DNA from: Paenibacillus koleovorans NBRC 103111 | GTDB lineage: Bacteria > Bacillota > Bacilli > Paenibacillales > NBRC-103111 | DNA: 64,000 bases | Reading direction: 5' to 3' | NCBI RefSeq assembly: GCF_004000845.1 | Contig: NZ_BIMA01000010.1 | Coordinates: forward strand, 1-64,000 | Shown: piece after piece, positions 50,839 to 59,056 of the stretch | Layout of the letters: each line of letters begins with the position of its first letter | Position numbering within the stretch: the first letter of the stretch is position 1 | The notes under the pieces: model-generated | Told to the model about the DNA's origin: nothing | What the model saw: the letters and a program-made list of their open reading frames with translations, nothing else | Database searches by the model: none | Made by a program: the position numbers and the translations under genes

Positions 50839-52875
50839 ATGAATGTGCTAATCGTTGACGATGAGCCGATCATCCGCATCGGGCTGCGCTCGATGCTTGA
50901 TTGGCGGGGCGCCGGGCTGACGTTGCTCGGCGAAGCGGAGGATGGCGAGGAAGCACTGGCAATCCTGGAGTCGCAGCCGGTCGACCTGCTGGTGACGGAT
51001 TTGCTCATGCCTCGCATGGACGGGCTGGAGCTGCTGAGGCGGATCAAGGACAGCGGGCGGGATGTCGGCATCGTCGTGCTGAGCTGCCTGGACGATTTCG
51101 CCTGGGTGAAGGAAGCGATGAAGCTTGGCGCGAGGGACTACATCCTGAAGCCGACGATGGAGCCCGAGCAGCTGCTCGCCGTGCTCGAGGAGACGCGACG
51201 CGAGATGGAGGGGCGGCGGGCCGAGCGGGACCGCGAGCGGCAGTGGCGCCAGGAGCTGCAGCAGACGAAGCAGGCGCAGCTGGCGCTGAGGGTGCAGGCC
51301 GCGCTGCAGCAGGGGTGGCCGGATGCGCTGCTGGAGGCGGAGCTGTTCGGCGACGCGGCGCGGGGGTTGGAGCCGGCGGCGAGCGCCGCGGATGCGCCGC
51401 CGGGCGGCTCGGTGCGGCCGCTCTACAGCGTGCTCGTCGCTGGAGAGCCGGCTTCGCGGTTGCACGAGCCCGACCGGGACGGGCTCGGCTGCCGTTGCGC
51501 CGTGAGGCTGTCGCCGGAGCGGCTGCTGCTGTTGTGCGAGGCCGCGCCGGATACGGCGGCCTCGGTGCTGTTGCCCCGGCTCGAGCTGGCAGCAGCCGAG
51601 CCGGCGGGGGTGGACGGCTGGCCTGGCTTGCCGCCGGCCGATTGGTTCGCGAGCGCCGACCGCGCGCCGCTCCGTGATTGGAGCGGGCTGCTGCAGGCGA
51701 TGGAGCGCCATGAGCGGCGGAGGCAGCAACGCTTCTACATGGCGGAGCCGCCGCGCTGGATGGCGGAGCTGTCGCTGGCGGAGATGCCCGACGGCTTGAG
51801 CGGAGCTGTACAGCCAGCTCCGCCTACGGCGCAAGAAGAGGCTCAACTGCAGCCGAAGTCGCAGATGCAGCTGGAGCTGCAGTCGCAATCGCAGCCGCAG
51901 TCACAGTTACAGTCGCAGTTAGAGTCACAGCCGCAGTTGCAATCACAGTCGCAGTTGGAGTCAAAGTCGCAGTCACCGTTACAGTCGCAGTTGGAGTCGC
52001 AGTTAGAGTCACAGTGGCAGTCGCAGTTAGAGTCACAGTGGCAGTCACAGCCGCAATCGCAGCTGCAATCACAGTTGCAGTTAGAGTCACAGCCGCAATC
52101 GCAGTCACAGTTACAGTTGCAATTAGAGTCACAGTCGCAGTTGCAATCACAGTCGCAGTTGGAGTCAAAGTCGCAATCGCGGCTCTTGCCGTTGCCGATC
52201 GAGACGCGCAACGACCTGCTCCGCGCCGTCTCGCACGGCAACGCGCCGGGCTTCCGGCACCACGCTCGCGAGCTCGGTGCGCAGCTGGCGGCGGCGCGGC
52301 GGCCGCTCGCGGAGGTGACCGCCTTCGCGGCCGAGCTGCTGACGCTGACGCTGAGCTATGCGCGGCATCGCGGCTACCGCCAGCTCGAGCGGCTCGAAGC
52401 GCTCGGCGAGGCGGTCCACCCGCTGCTGCGCCGCTGCGGCACCATCGGGCAGCTGCAGGCGCTGTTGGACGCCGTCTACGAAGACTTGGCATCCCGGCCG
52501 CTCGGCACCGAGCCCGAAACCGCCAGCGCCGCTGCCTCGGACCGCTCGGCATCCCCCTTCGTCCGCAAGGCGCTGCGCTTCATGCAGGAGCAATACCACC
52601 GCAACCTCAGTACGGCGGACATCTCCGAGCATGTCAAGCTAAGTCGGAGCTACCTAAGCGACCTCTATTCCAAGGAGACCGGCGAGTCGCTAAGCGAGAC
52701 GCTGACGAACATCCGCATGGAGGAAGCCAAGAAGCTGCTTCGTGCCGGAGAGCTCAAAATCTACGAAATCGCCGAAGCGGTCGGCTTTCCCGATGCGAAG
52801 ACGTTTACCAAAGTATTCAAGCGCGTCGTAGGCTGTTCGCCCAAGGAATATGAGCTTTCGATCATTTCTTCTTAG
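50839..52875 (+). CDS. YesN-type response regulator with AraC output and a Gln/Ser/Leu repeat tract
   Basis: 678 residues. An N-terminal receiver (1-118) has acidic residues in VDDEP, phospho-acceptor Asp54 in VTDLLMPRMDG and Lys in LKP. A helical, Arg-rich linker runs to about 330. Residues about 334-450 are almost only Gln, Ser, Leu and Glu (QSQLQSQLESQ type). A helical region follows and the C-terminal two-HTH AraC domain occupies about 575-672 (LSTADISEHVKLSRSYLSDL, IYEIAEAVGFPDAKTFTKVF). ATG 50839 has GGGGAG seven bases upstream. It is the likely partner of the upstream kinase. The usual length of such regulators is 350-550, so the repeat tract enlarges it. Confidence 0.88.
   Translation: MNVLIVDDEPIIRIGLRSMLDWRGAGLTLLGEAEDGEEALAILESQPVDLLVTDLLMPRMDGLELLRRIKDSGRDVGIVVLSCLDDFAWVKEAMKLGARDYILKPTMEPEQLLAVLEETRREMEGRRAERDRERQWRQELQQTKQAQLALRVQAALQQGWPDALLEAELFGDAARGLEPAASAADAPPGGSVRPLYSVLVAGEPASRLHEPDRDGLGCRCAVRLSPERLLLLCEAAPDTAASVLLPRLELAAAEPAGVDGWPGLPPADWFASADRAPLRDWSGLLQAMERHERRRQQRFYMAEPPRWMAELSLAEMPDGLSGAVQPAPPTAQEEAQLQPKSQMQLELQSQSQPQSQLQSQLESQPQLQSQSQLESKSQSPLQSQLESQLESQWQSQLESQWQSQPQSQLQSQLQLESQPQSQSQLQLQLESQSQLQSQSQLESKSQSRLLPLPIETRNDLLRAVSHGNAPGFRHHARELGAQLAAARRPLAEVTAFAAELLTLTLSYARHRGYRQLERLEALGEAVHPLLRRCGTIGQLQALLDAVYEDLASRPLGTEPETASAAASDRSASPFVRKALRFMQEQYHRNLSTADISEHVKLSRSYLSDLYSKETGESLSETLTNIRMEEAKKLLRAGELKIYEIAEAVGFPDAKTFTKVFKRVVGCSPKEYELSIISS
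51843..52182 (+). repeat. Hexanucleotide-based microsatellite inside the response-regulator gene
   Basis: About 340 bases are built of units such as CAGTCG, CAGTTA, GAGTCA and CAGTTG, with higher-order 12- to 36-base near-repeats (for example CAGTCGCAGTTAGAGTCA). All unit lengths are multiples of three, so length changes keep the frame. Confidence 0.9.
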
Positions 52876-53474
52876 GTTGGCGTTGTTTGGGGTCGCAACA
52901 GCGCGGGAACGGCGAAATAGCGTTAGGCGGGATACGGCACATATCGCTTGTTGCCCGGAAACATGGGGATCCGGGCGACGGGAGCGAAATAAGCTGATGT
53001 TAAAGTAGGATCGTAGTATGGCGTGCGAGTAGGGTAGTAGGAGCACAGCCCGACGAAGAGTCTCGGGATTTGTTTCGCCTTACTCTACATAGTATCCAGC
53101 CGCCCGTTCCAGCGGCCAAGTAGCCCAATTTTACCCTACATCGCATCGAGTCGACCATTTCATTCGCCACAACACTTAAGTAGTAACTATGCAACTATGC
53201 AAACACCTAATTTGCTCCTCTGACAGAGAATGTGGAAGAATAGCGCTACAGGCAAGCATTATTTTCACGAAATGGCCGAATTCCGCTCTTGTGGAGCAAT
53301 AGCACTTTGGCAGCAGGCATACCTTTGTTTGTATCGCACATTCGAACAAATAGACACCTTTTCTAACAAAAAGGCGTCTGTTTTTTTATTTGGAAACGGG
53401 TTACAGTGTAACCAGACTCATACGAGCATCCATAAAAATGCTGCAAAATGATAGTTTTGCAAGGAGGTCGGACA
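52876..53474. other. 600-base intergenic region with degenerate repeats
   Basis: No convincing gene. It holds two TACYCTACAT words about 50 bases apart (53086 and 53136), related inverted words near 53007 and 53033, a GCCCGG/CCGGGC dyad near 52960 and a strong terminator at 53352. A 73-codon frame at 53230 lacks a ribosome site and runs through the terminator. Confidence 0.5.
53352..53387 (+). terminator. Strong terminator upstream of the ABC operon, possible attenuator
   Basis: AGACACCTTTT (53352-53362) pairs with AAAAAGGCGTCT (53368-53379, one mismatch), followed by a run of T. No gene ends within 470 bases upstream on this strand, and the ABC ATPase starts 88 bases downstream. It therefore probably ends a leader transcript or attenuates the operon. 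Confidence 0.75.
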
Positions 53475-54179
53475 GTGGAAGCAGCTAGAGCAGCGGAGCA
53501 AGAGGAGCCTATCGTGCAGGCAATCGGCGTGATCCGGACGTTCGGCCGCGGCACGGGGGCGGTCACCGCGCTGAAGGGCGCCAATTTATCGATCCGCTCC
53601 GGCAGGCTGGTCGCCTTGCGGGGCCGGTCGGGGTCGGGCAAGACGACGCTGCTGAACTTGCTCGGGGCGCTTGATAAGCCGACGGAAGGCGCGGTTTATT
53701 TTCAGGGCCAGGAGCTTAGCGGCATGTCGGAGAAACACCGGGATTTCATTCGCAGGCGGCATATGGGCTTGATTTTCCAATCGTTCGCCCTGGTCCCCTA
53801 CATGTCGGCATATGAGAACGTGGAGTTCGGTCTGCGCATCGCAGGGGTGTCGACTCAGCAGTACAGGAGCATGGCGGAAGAGGCGCTCGATTTCGTCGGC
53901 CTGAAGGCGCGTATGAAGCATCGCCCGTACGAGCTCTCCGGGGGCGAGCAGCAGCGGGTGGCCATCGCGCGGGCGATTGCGCATCAGCCCTCGCTTATTC
54001 TGGCGGACGAGCCGACGGCGGAGCTGGACAGCAAGATGGGGCTGCAAGTGCTGAAGGTGTTCAAGGATCTGGTGCAGCGAGGGATGACGATCATCCTGAC
54101 GACGCATGATCCGGCGATTATGGAGATTGTCGATCAAGTTTATTCACTGGAGGATGGGATCATTGTCGACGAAGGGTAA
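53475..54179 (+). CDS. ABC transporter ATPase (MacB/LolD type)
   Basis: A 234-residue ATPase with Walker [10 protein letters not shown] (about 50), signature [14 protein letters not shown] (about 150), Walker B LILADEP and switch THD. This subgroup serves FtsX-type permeases that act on envelope substrates rather than importers. I chose GTG 53475, which follows a perfect AAGGAGGT. It is the first gene of a five-gene operon and overlaps the adaptor gene by 17 bases. Confidence 0.88.
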   Translation: MEAARAAEQEEPIVQAIGVIRTFGRGTGAVTALKGANLSIRSGRLVALRGRSGSGKTTLLNLLGALDKPTEGAVYFQGQELSGMSEKHRDFIRRRHMGLIFQSFALVPYMSAYENVEFGLRIAGVSTQQYRSMAEEALDFVGLKARMKHRPYELSGGEQQRVAIARAIAHQPSLILADEPTAELDSKMGLQVLKVFKDLVQRGMTIILTTHDPAIMEIVDQVYSLEDGIIVDEG

Positions 54180-55203
54180 ATCCGTTTTTTTGAAAACGAT
54201 TGCATCCGGCATGCTGCTTCTGCTGCTAGCAAGCGGCTGCTCGCTGTCGCCGGAAGAAGAGCAGGCGCTCAAGCCGCCGCTCGTGAAGCCGGTCAAGGAA
54301 AACTTCGAAACGTATGACGTGAAACGGGGCACGATCGTCAAGCAGTTGAACGCGACCGCAGTCGTCACTTCCAGCAGCTCGGAGAACTTGTTCTACAAGG
54401 AGTCCGGCGGAAGGCTTGCGTCCATCGACGTGAAGCTGGGCGATACGGTACTGCTGGGACAGGTTGTGGCGACGCTGGAGCGTGGCGATCTGGAGAGCCG
54501 CATTCGGCTGCAGCAGCTGACGCTGGAGAAGGCGAAGATCGCGCTGGAGCAGACGAAGCAGGATCAGCTCGGGAATGTGAACGCCATCCGGCTGAAGATG
54601 ATCGACGTAGAGTCGGCGCAAATCCAGATGGATCAGCTGCAAGCGCAGCTCGAACGGACGAAGCTCGTCAGCCCGCTCGCCGGGGTGATTACGTATTTGG
54701 ACGCCAGTAAGCCGGGTGATACCATAACAGCGTATAAGACACTCGTGACCGTGGCTGATCCTACGCAAGTGCAGCTGGTTTATGAGAACTCGAACACGAC
54801 GGAGCTGAGCGGCATCCATGTCGGGATGGAAGCCCGGATCAAAATGCCGAACGGCGAAGTGAAGGGCAAAGTGCTGCAAACCCCGGCTACCGCGGCTTAT
54901 ACCGACAACAAAACGCAGGCGGATCGCAACGCACGGACGATTATTTTCGGCGGCGTAGACAATCTCACCCAGCAGGCGAAGATCGGCGCCTCGATCGGCG
55001 TGATCGTCGAGACAGATCGGGCCGACAACGTCATCGTTATTCCAAGGCTCGCTTTGCGTTCCTACCTCGGGCGCGATTATGTGCAAATTCTCGAAGGCGA
55101 GAGCCGCAAGGAGATCGATGTGGAGCGCGGACTCCAAGGCTCGACCGAGATCGAGATTCGCAAGGGGCTGAAGGAAGGCCAGAAGGTTATCTTGGGCAAT
55201 TAG
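54163..55203 (+). CDS. MacA/HlyD-type adaptor lipoprotein
   Basis: A membrane-fusion-family protein of about 346 residues with a lipoprotein signal (lipobox LASGC). A biotinyl-lipoyl-like hinge (LASIDVKLGDTVLLGQVVATLE), a coiled-coil hairpin (about 115-165, LEKAKIALEQTKQDQLG) and beta-barrel segments (GMEARIKMPNGEVKGKV) follow. The TTG 54163 start is nine bases after GGAGG; an ATG at 54154 abuts that site. In Gram-positive bacteria such adaptors work outside the membrane with FtsX-type ABC proteins. Confidence 0.82.
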   Translation: MSTKGKSVFLKTIASGMLLLLLASGCSLSPEEEQALKPPLVKPVKENFETYDVKRGTIVKQLNATAVVTSSSSENLFYKESGGRLASIDVKLGDTVLLGQVVATLERGDLESRIRLQQLTLEKAKIALEQTKQDQLGNVNAIRLKMIDVESAQIQMDQLQAQLERTKLVSPLAGVITYLDASKPGDTITAYKTLVTVADPTQVQLVYENSNTTELSGIHVGMEARIKMPNGEVKGKVLQTPATAAYTDNKTQADRNARTIIFGGVDNLTQQAKIGASIGVIVETDRADNVIVIPRLALRSYLGRDYVQILEGESRKEIDVERGLQGSTEIEIRKGLKEGQKVILGN

Positions 55204-55236
55204 GCATATGACTTTTGAAGACAGGAGTTGGGTTTG

Positions 55237-58152
55237 GTGGCCTTGCTCGTAATGATTTTGCGCAAGATGGCCAAGAACAAGTGGCTCGAGTTCAGTCTGT
55301 TGATCGGGCTGATCGTTTCGGTCGCCTTGGCCAGCTCCATGCCGATCTATACGAATGCGATTTTGCAGCGGATGCTGGTTAAGGACTTGGAAATTTTGCA
55401 GACCAACTCCGGCTCGTATCCCGGGATCGTCTCCACATTCGTCTATTTGACGCCGGAGCTCGATAAAGTGGTGAATTGGAAAAAGGACCTGGACGCCGCC
55501 GATGCGTTTCATCGCAGCCAAGAGTCGCAGTTCGGCATTCCGATTCTGGCTTCCCGTATTCAACGGACTACGATCGGGTATAATCTGGTTCCGTCCGACA
55601 CGACTCAAGCCGATCCGACCAAAAACCGGTTCGTCGAAATTTCCGCGATGAGCGGGATGCAGGACCATGTGCGGATCGTGGACGGACGTTTCCCTTCAGG
55701 CCAGCCGGTGAACGGCGTCTATGAGGTGGCGGTGACGGAGGAGGTGCTGGGCAATCTGCGGCTTGTGCTCGGCAACGAATTTACGGTCGAAGACAAGGAA
55801 GTGAAGACTCCCATTCGGTTCAAGCCGGTCGGGGTCATCGATCGCAGCGATTACAACGATGTGTATTGGTCGAGCAATTTGACCGGCTACGATGCTACAT
55901 TCTTCATGGACTATGACTTGTTCGAGCGAGAAATAACGACGACCGGCAAAATGAATATCATTTATTCCACGTGGTACAAGGCGCTCGACTACTCGCAGCT
56001 CAAGCTGGAGCGGTTGACCCAGTTCACGAACACGGTAGCGGGTTTGGAAGCCTATACGAAAAACTATTTCGGCAGCCATTTCAACAACACGGTCAAGGCG
56101 GCTTCGGTGCCGATCATCAATACGTACTACGACAAAGAGAAGCAGCTTCGTCAAATGCTCTGGTCGCTGAACTTGCCTGTTATCATCTTGCTCGCCTTCT
56201 ACTTGTTCATGGTGGCGAATTTGATTACGGAGCGGCAAAAGACGGAAATCGCCGTCCTCCGAAGCCGCGGTGCCAGCCGACTGCAGATCGTGTTCAGCTA
56301 CTTGGTGGAAGGCGTTCTGCTAGGTGCGGTAGCATTCGCAATCGGTCCGCTCGTCGGGCTGCAACTGACCAAAATTTTGGGTGCGGCTAACGGCTTCATG
56401 CAGTTCGTGCAGCGGGCCGCAATCGACGCCAAGCTGAATGAGGAAGCGTATCGCTACTCGCTGATCGCGGTGCTGGCTTCCGTCACGATGACGCTGATTC
56501 CGGTGCTGAATGCGACCCGTGCCTCTATCGTCGGTCATAAAGCATCGATGGCGCGGCAGCTGAAAATGTCGTTCCTGCACAAATCGTTCCTCGACGTCCT
56601 GTTGATGGGCGTATCGATCTACTTGCTATTCTCGTTCCATCGCCGGATGGAGGACCTGGTCGCGCTCGGGCTCGATGCGAAGGACTTGAAGATCGATCCG
56701 CTGCTGTTTCTGGTCCCGGCTTTGTTCATGCTATCCATGGGACTTCTGCTGCTGCGGGTGTACCCGTTCTTCCTGCGGCTTGTGTACTTGATCGGTCGCC
56801 GCTGGTGGCCGCCTTACCTGTACTCCGCGCTGCTCCAGGTGGGAAGATCGGCGACGCAATACCAGTTCATCATGGTATTCTTGATCTTGACGCTGGCGAC
56901 CGGATTGTATAGCTCCAGTGCGGCCAGGACGATGAACCAGAACATCGAGGATACGCTGCGGTATAAAAATGGGGCCGATATCGCTTTGCAGACGAAGTGG
57001 GAAAACGACGCTCCGCCTACTGACATGGAGATGGGAGGCGCTGGCGCGGCCATATCCACAACGCCGAAGAAGATCCAATACACGGAGCCGCCTTTTCTGC
57101 CCTATACGCAGTTGCCTGGCGTCGAAGCCGCCGCTCGCGTATTCAGTAAGAAGGATGCGGTGCTCACGGTGGGCAAGGAAACCACGGCCATCCAGCTGAT
57201 GGGCATCGATACCGACGATTTCGGTCGGACCGCATGGCTTCGCGATCAGCTGCTGGACCACCATTTCTATGAGTATTTGAATTTGCTGGGCTCGGATCCG
57301 AAGGCGGTGCTGATCTCCAAATCGACGGCTGATCAGTATAAAGTCAATGTCGGCGATACGATCGCACTTAGCTGGAGCGGCATCAAGCAGACTAGCTTCC
57401 AAGTGTACGGCATTATCGATTTCTGGCCGAGCTGGAATCCGAACCCGCCGTCGAATGCGGCGCTGAAGACCGTCACAACTGGCAGCGGCTCGAGCACGGC
57501 TAACAAGGCGGTTCCGAAAGTGAAGCTGCCGATGCTCATCGTCGGTCATCTGTCGTATATCCAGAACAACTTGGCGTTGGAGCCTTACGGTGTTTGGATC
57601 AAAATGAAGCCGGACGGCACTAGCAAGGAGCTGTACGCGGCCATGGAAGAGAAGATGATGCCGATCGTCGGCTTGACCGACACGAGACAGCAGTTGATCG
57701 CCGCCCGCAACGATCCGTTCAATTTGGCGATCAACGGCGTTATGACGCTTGGCTTCTTGATCGGCATCGGCATCAGCTTTATCGGATTCCTGCTCTATTG
57801 GGTGCTGTCGTTGTACGGACGCATCCTGCAATTCGGGGTGTTCCGGGCGATGGGCCTCTCATTTCGGCAAATTATCGGGATGCTGGGGGCCGAGCAGCTG
57901 CTCACATCCGGCGCGGCCGTGCTGATCGGGGCGGTCACGGGGACGCTGACGAGCTCGCTGTTCGTGCCGTTCTTCCAGCTGACGTTCGATCCGAGCACGC
58001 AAGTGCCGCCGTTCCGGGTCACCTTCCACTGGCTCGATCGCGTGAATTTGTACAGCATCGTCGGTGTCATGATCGTGATCGGCCTGTTCATTATCGGGTT
58101 CATGCTGTCCCGCATTAAAATTCATCAAGCCGTCAAGCTGGGGGAGGACTAG
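55237..58152 (+). CDS. Large ABC permease with two FtsX/MacB-type domains
   Basis: A 971-residue protein starting at GTG with AGGAG nine bases upstream. It has an N-terminal helix (about 15-35), a long extracellular domain, three helices (about 320-480), then a second unit with another extracellular domain (about 580-830) and three C-terminal helices (TLGFLIGIGISFIGFLLYWV; LLTSGAAVLIGAVTGTLTS). The duplicated FtsX layout resembles peptide-sensing and lipid/lipoprotein-handling ABC permeases. Two ATPase genes flank it, so the complex may use an ATPase heterodimer, which is unusual. Confidence 0.82.
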   Translation: MALLVMILRKMAKNKWLEFSLLIGLIVSVALASSMPIYTNAILQRMLVKDLEILQTNSGSYPGIVSTFVYLTPELDKVVNWKKDLDAADAFHRSQESQFGIPILASRIQRTTIGYNLVPSDTTQADPTKNRFVEISAMSGMQDHVRIVDGRFPSGQPVNGVYEVAVTEEVLGNLRLVLGNEFTVEDKEVKTPIRFKPVGVIDRSDYNDVYWSSNLTGYDATFFMDYDLFEREITTTGKMNIIYSTWYKALDYSQLKLERLTQFTNTVAGLEAYTKNYFGSHFNNTVKAASVPIINTYYDKEKQLRQMLWSLNLPVIILLAFYLFMVANLITERQKTEIAVLRSRGASRLQIVFSYLVEGVLLGAVAFAIGPLVGLQLTKILGAANGFMQFVQRAAIDAKLNEEAYRYSLIAVLASVTMTLIPVLNATRASIVGHKASMARQLKMSFLHKSFLDVLLMGVSIYLLFSFHRRMEDLVALGLDAKDLKIDPLLFLVPALFMLSMGLLLLRVYPFFLRLVYLIGRRWWPPYLYSALLQVGRSATQYQFIMVFLILTLATGLYSSSAARTMNQNIEDTLRYKNGADIALQTKWENDAPPTDMEMGGAGAAISTTPKKIQYTEPPFLPYTQLPGVEAAARVFSKKDAVLTVGKETTAIQLMGIDTDDFGRTAWLRDQLLDHHFYEYLNLLGSDPKAVLISKSTADQYKVNVGDTIALSWSGIKQTSFQVYGIIDFWPSWNPNPPSNAALKTVTTGSGSSTANKAVPKVKLPMLIVGHLSYIQNNLALEPYGVWIKMKPDGTSKELYAAMEEKMMPIVGLTDTRQQLIAARNDPFNLAINGVMTLGFLIGIGISFIGFLLYWVLSLYGRILQFGVFRAMGLSFRQIIGMLGAEQLLTSGAAVLIGAVTGTLTSSLFVPFFQLTFDPSTQVPPFRVTFHWLDRVNLYSIVGVMIVIGLFIIGFMLSRIKIHQAVKLGED

Positions 58153-58153
58153 C

Positions 58154-59032
58154 ATGATCGTTTGCGAAAATTTGGTGAAAATTTACAAAGTGTCCGATCT
58201 CGAGGTCGTCGCGCTGCAGGGACTCGACCTGCAGATCGACGAGGGCGAGCTGACGGCGATCATCGGCAACAGCGGCAGCGGCAAGTCGACGCTGCTCAAC
58301 ATGCTCGGCGGCCTCGACCGCCCGTCGGCCGGCAACCTGCATGTGGACGGCAAAGATTTGCTGAAGTTCACCGAGAAGGATCTGGTGAAGTACAAACGCG
58401 AAACCGTCGGCTTCGTCTGGCAGAACAACGCGCGCAACTTGATCCCGTACTTGACGGCGCTGGAGAATGTTGAGCTGCCGATCCTGCTTCAGGGGCGCCG
58501 CCGCCGGGAACGCGCGCTCGAGCTGTTGGACGCGGTCGGGCTGAGCCATCGTTCGAAGAACAAGCTGAGCCAGCTGTCAGGCGGCGAGCAGCAGCGCGTG
58601 GCGATCGCCATCGCGCTCGCGAACAAGCCGCGGCTGCTGCTCGCCGACGAGCCTACCGGCTCGGTCGATACGAAGATGGCGAACCAGATTCTCGATCTGT
58701 TCCGCCATCTGAATCGGACCATCGGGCTGACGGTCGTCATCGTCACGCACGACCCGCTGCTCGCCAAGAAGGTCGACCGGGTCGTCGCCATCCGGGACGG
58801 CAAGACGTCCTCGGAGATGGTGCGGCTCCGGTCGTATGCCGACGAGCTCGCCGACTTGGAGAAGGGCGTCGAGGCGCAGGAGAAGGAGTCGCATATTGAA
58901 TATGCGGTTGTGGACAAGGCGGGCCGGCTGCAAATTCCGTCCGGCTACCTGGAGTCGATCGGCGCGGCCGGCACGAAGCGGGTGCGGGTGCAGGTCGAGG
59001 ACGGCAAGATCGTGCTGCTGCCGCCGGAGTGA
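58154..59032 (+). CDS. ABC ATPase with AbrB-like C-terminal tail
   Basis: 292 residues. An ATPase domain (1-225) has Walker A GNSGSGKST, signature [15 protein letters not shown], Walker B LLLADEP and switch THD. A linker follows, then a C-terminal extension (about 247-292, YAVVDKAGRLQIPSGYLESI, then KIVLLPPE) that resembles the swapped-hairpin AbrB/SpoVT fold. I do not recall this fusion in characterised transporters. It begins one base after the permease stop. The tail may dimerise the ATPase or bind DNA; this is inference. Confidence 0.82.
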   Translation: MIVCENLVKIYKVSDLEVVALQGLDLQIDEGELTAIIGNSGSGKSTLLNMLGGLDRPSAGNLHVDGKDLLKFTEKDLVKYKRETVGFVWQNNARNLIPYLTALENVELPILLQGRRRRERALELLDAVGLSHRSKNKLSQLSGGEQQRVAIAIALANKPRLLLADEPTGSVDTKMANQILDLFRHLNRTIGLTVVIVTHDPLLAKKVDRVVAIRDGKTSSEMVRLRSYADELADLEKGVEAQEKESHIEYAVVDKAGRLQIPSGYLESIGAAGTKRVRVQVEDGKIVLLPPE

Positions 59033-59056
59033 GACTTGAGGCGGCGAGGCTCTATT

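Noticed and set aside
51843-52241. Minus-strand open frame of 132 codons rich in Cys-Asp repeats
   Set aside because: It is the complement of the Gln/Ser/Leu microsatellite in the response-regulator gene; there is no ribosome site and the composition follows from the repeat.
53230-53451. 73-codon frame upstream of the ABC operon
   Set aside because: No ribosome site, and the frame contains the terminator hairpin at 53352.
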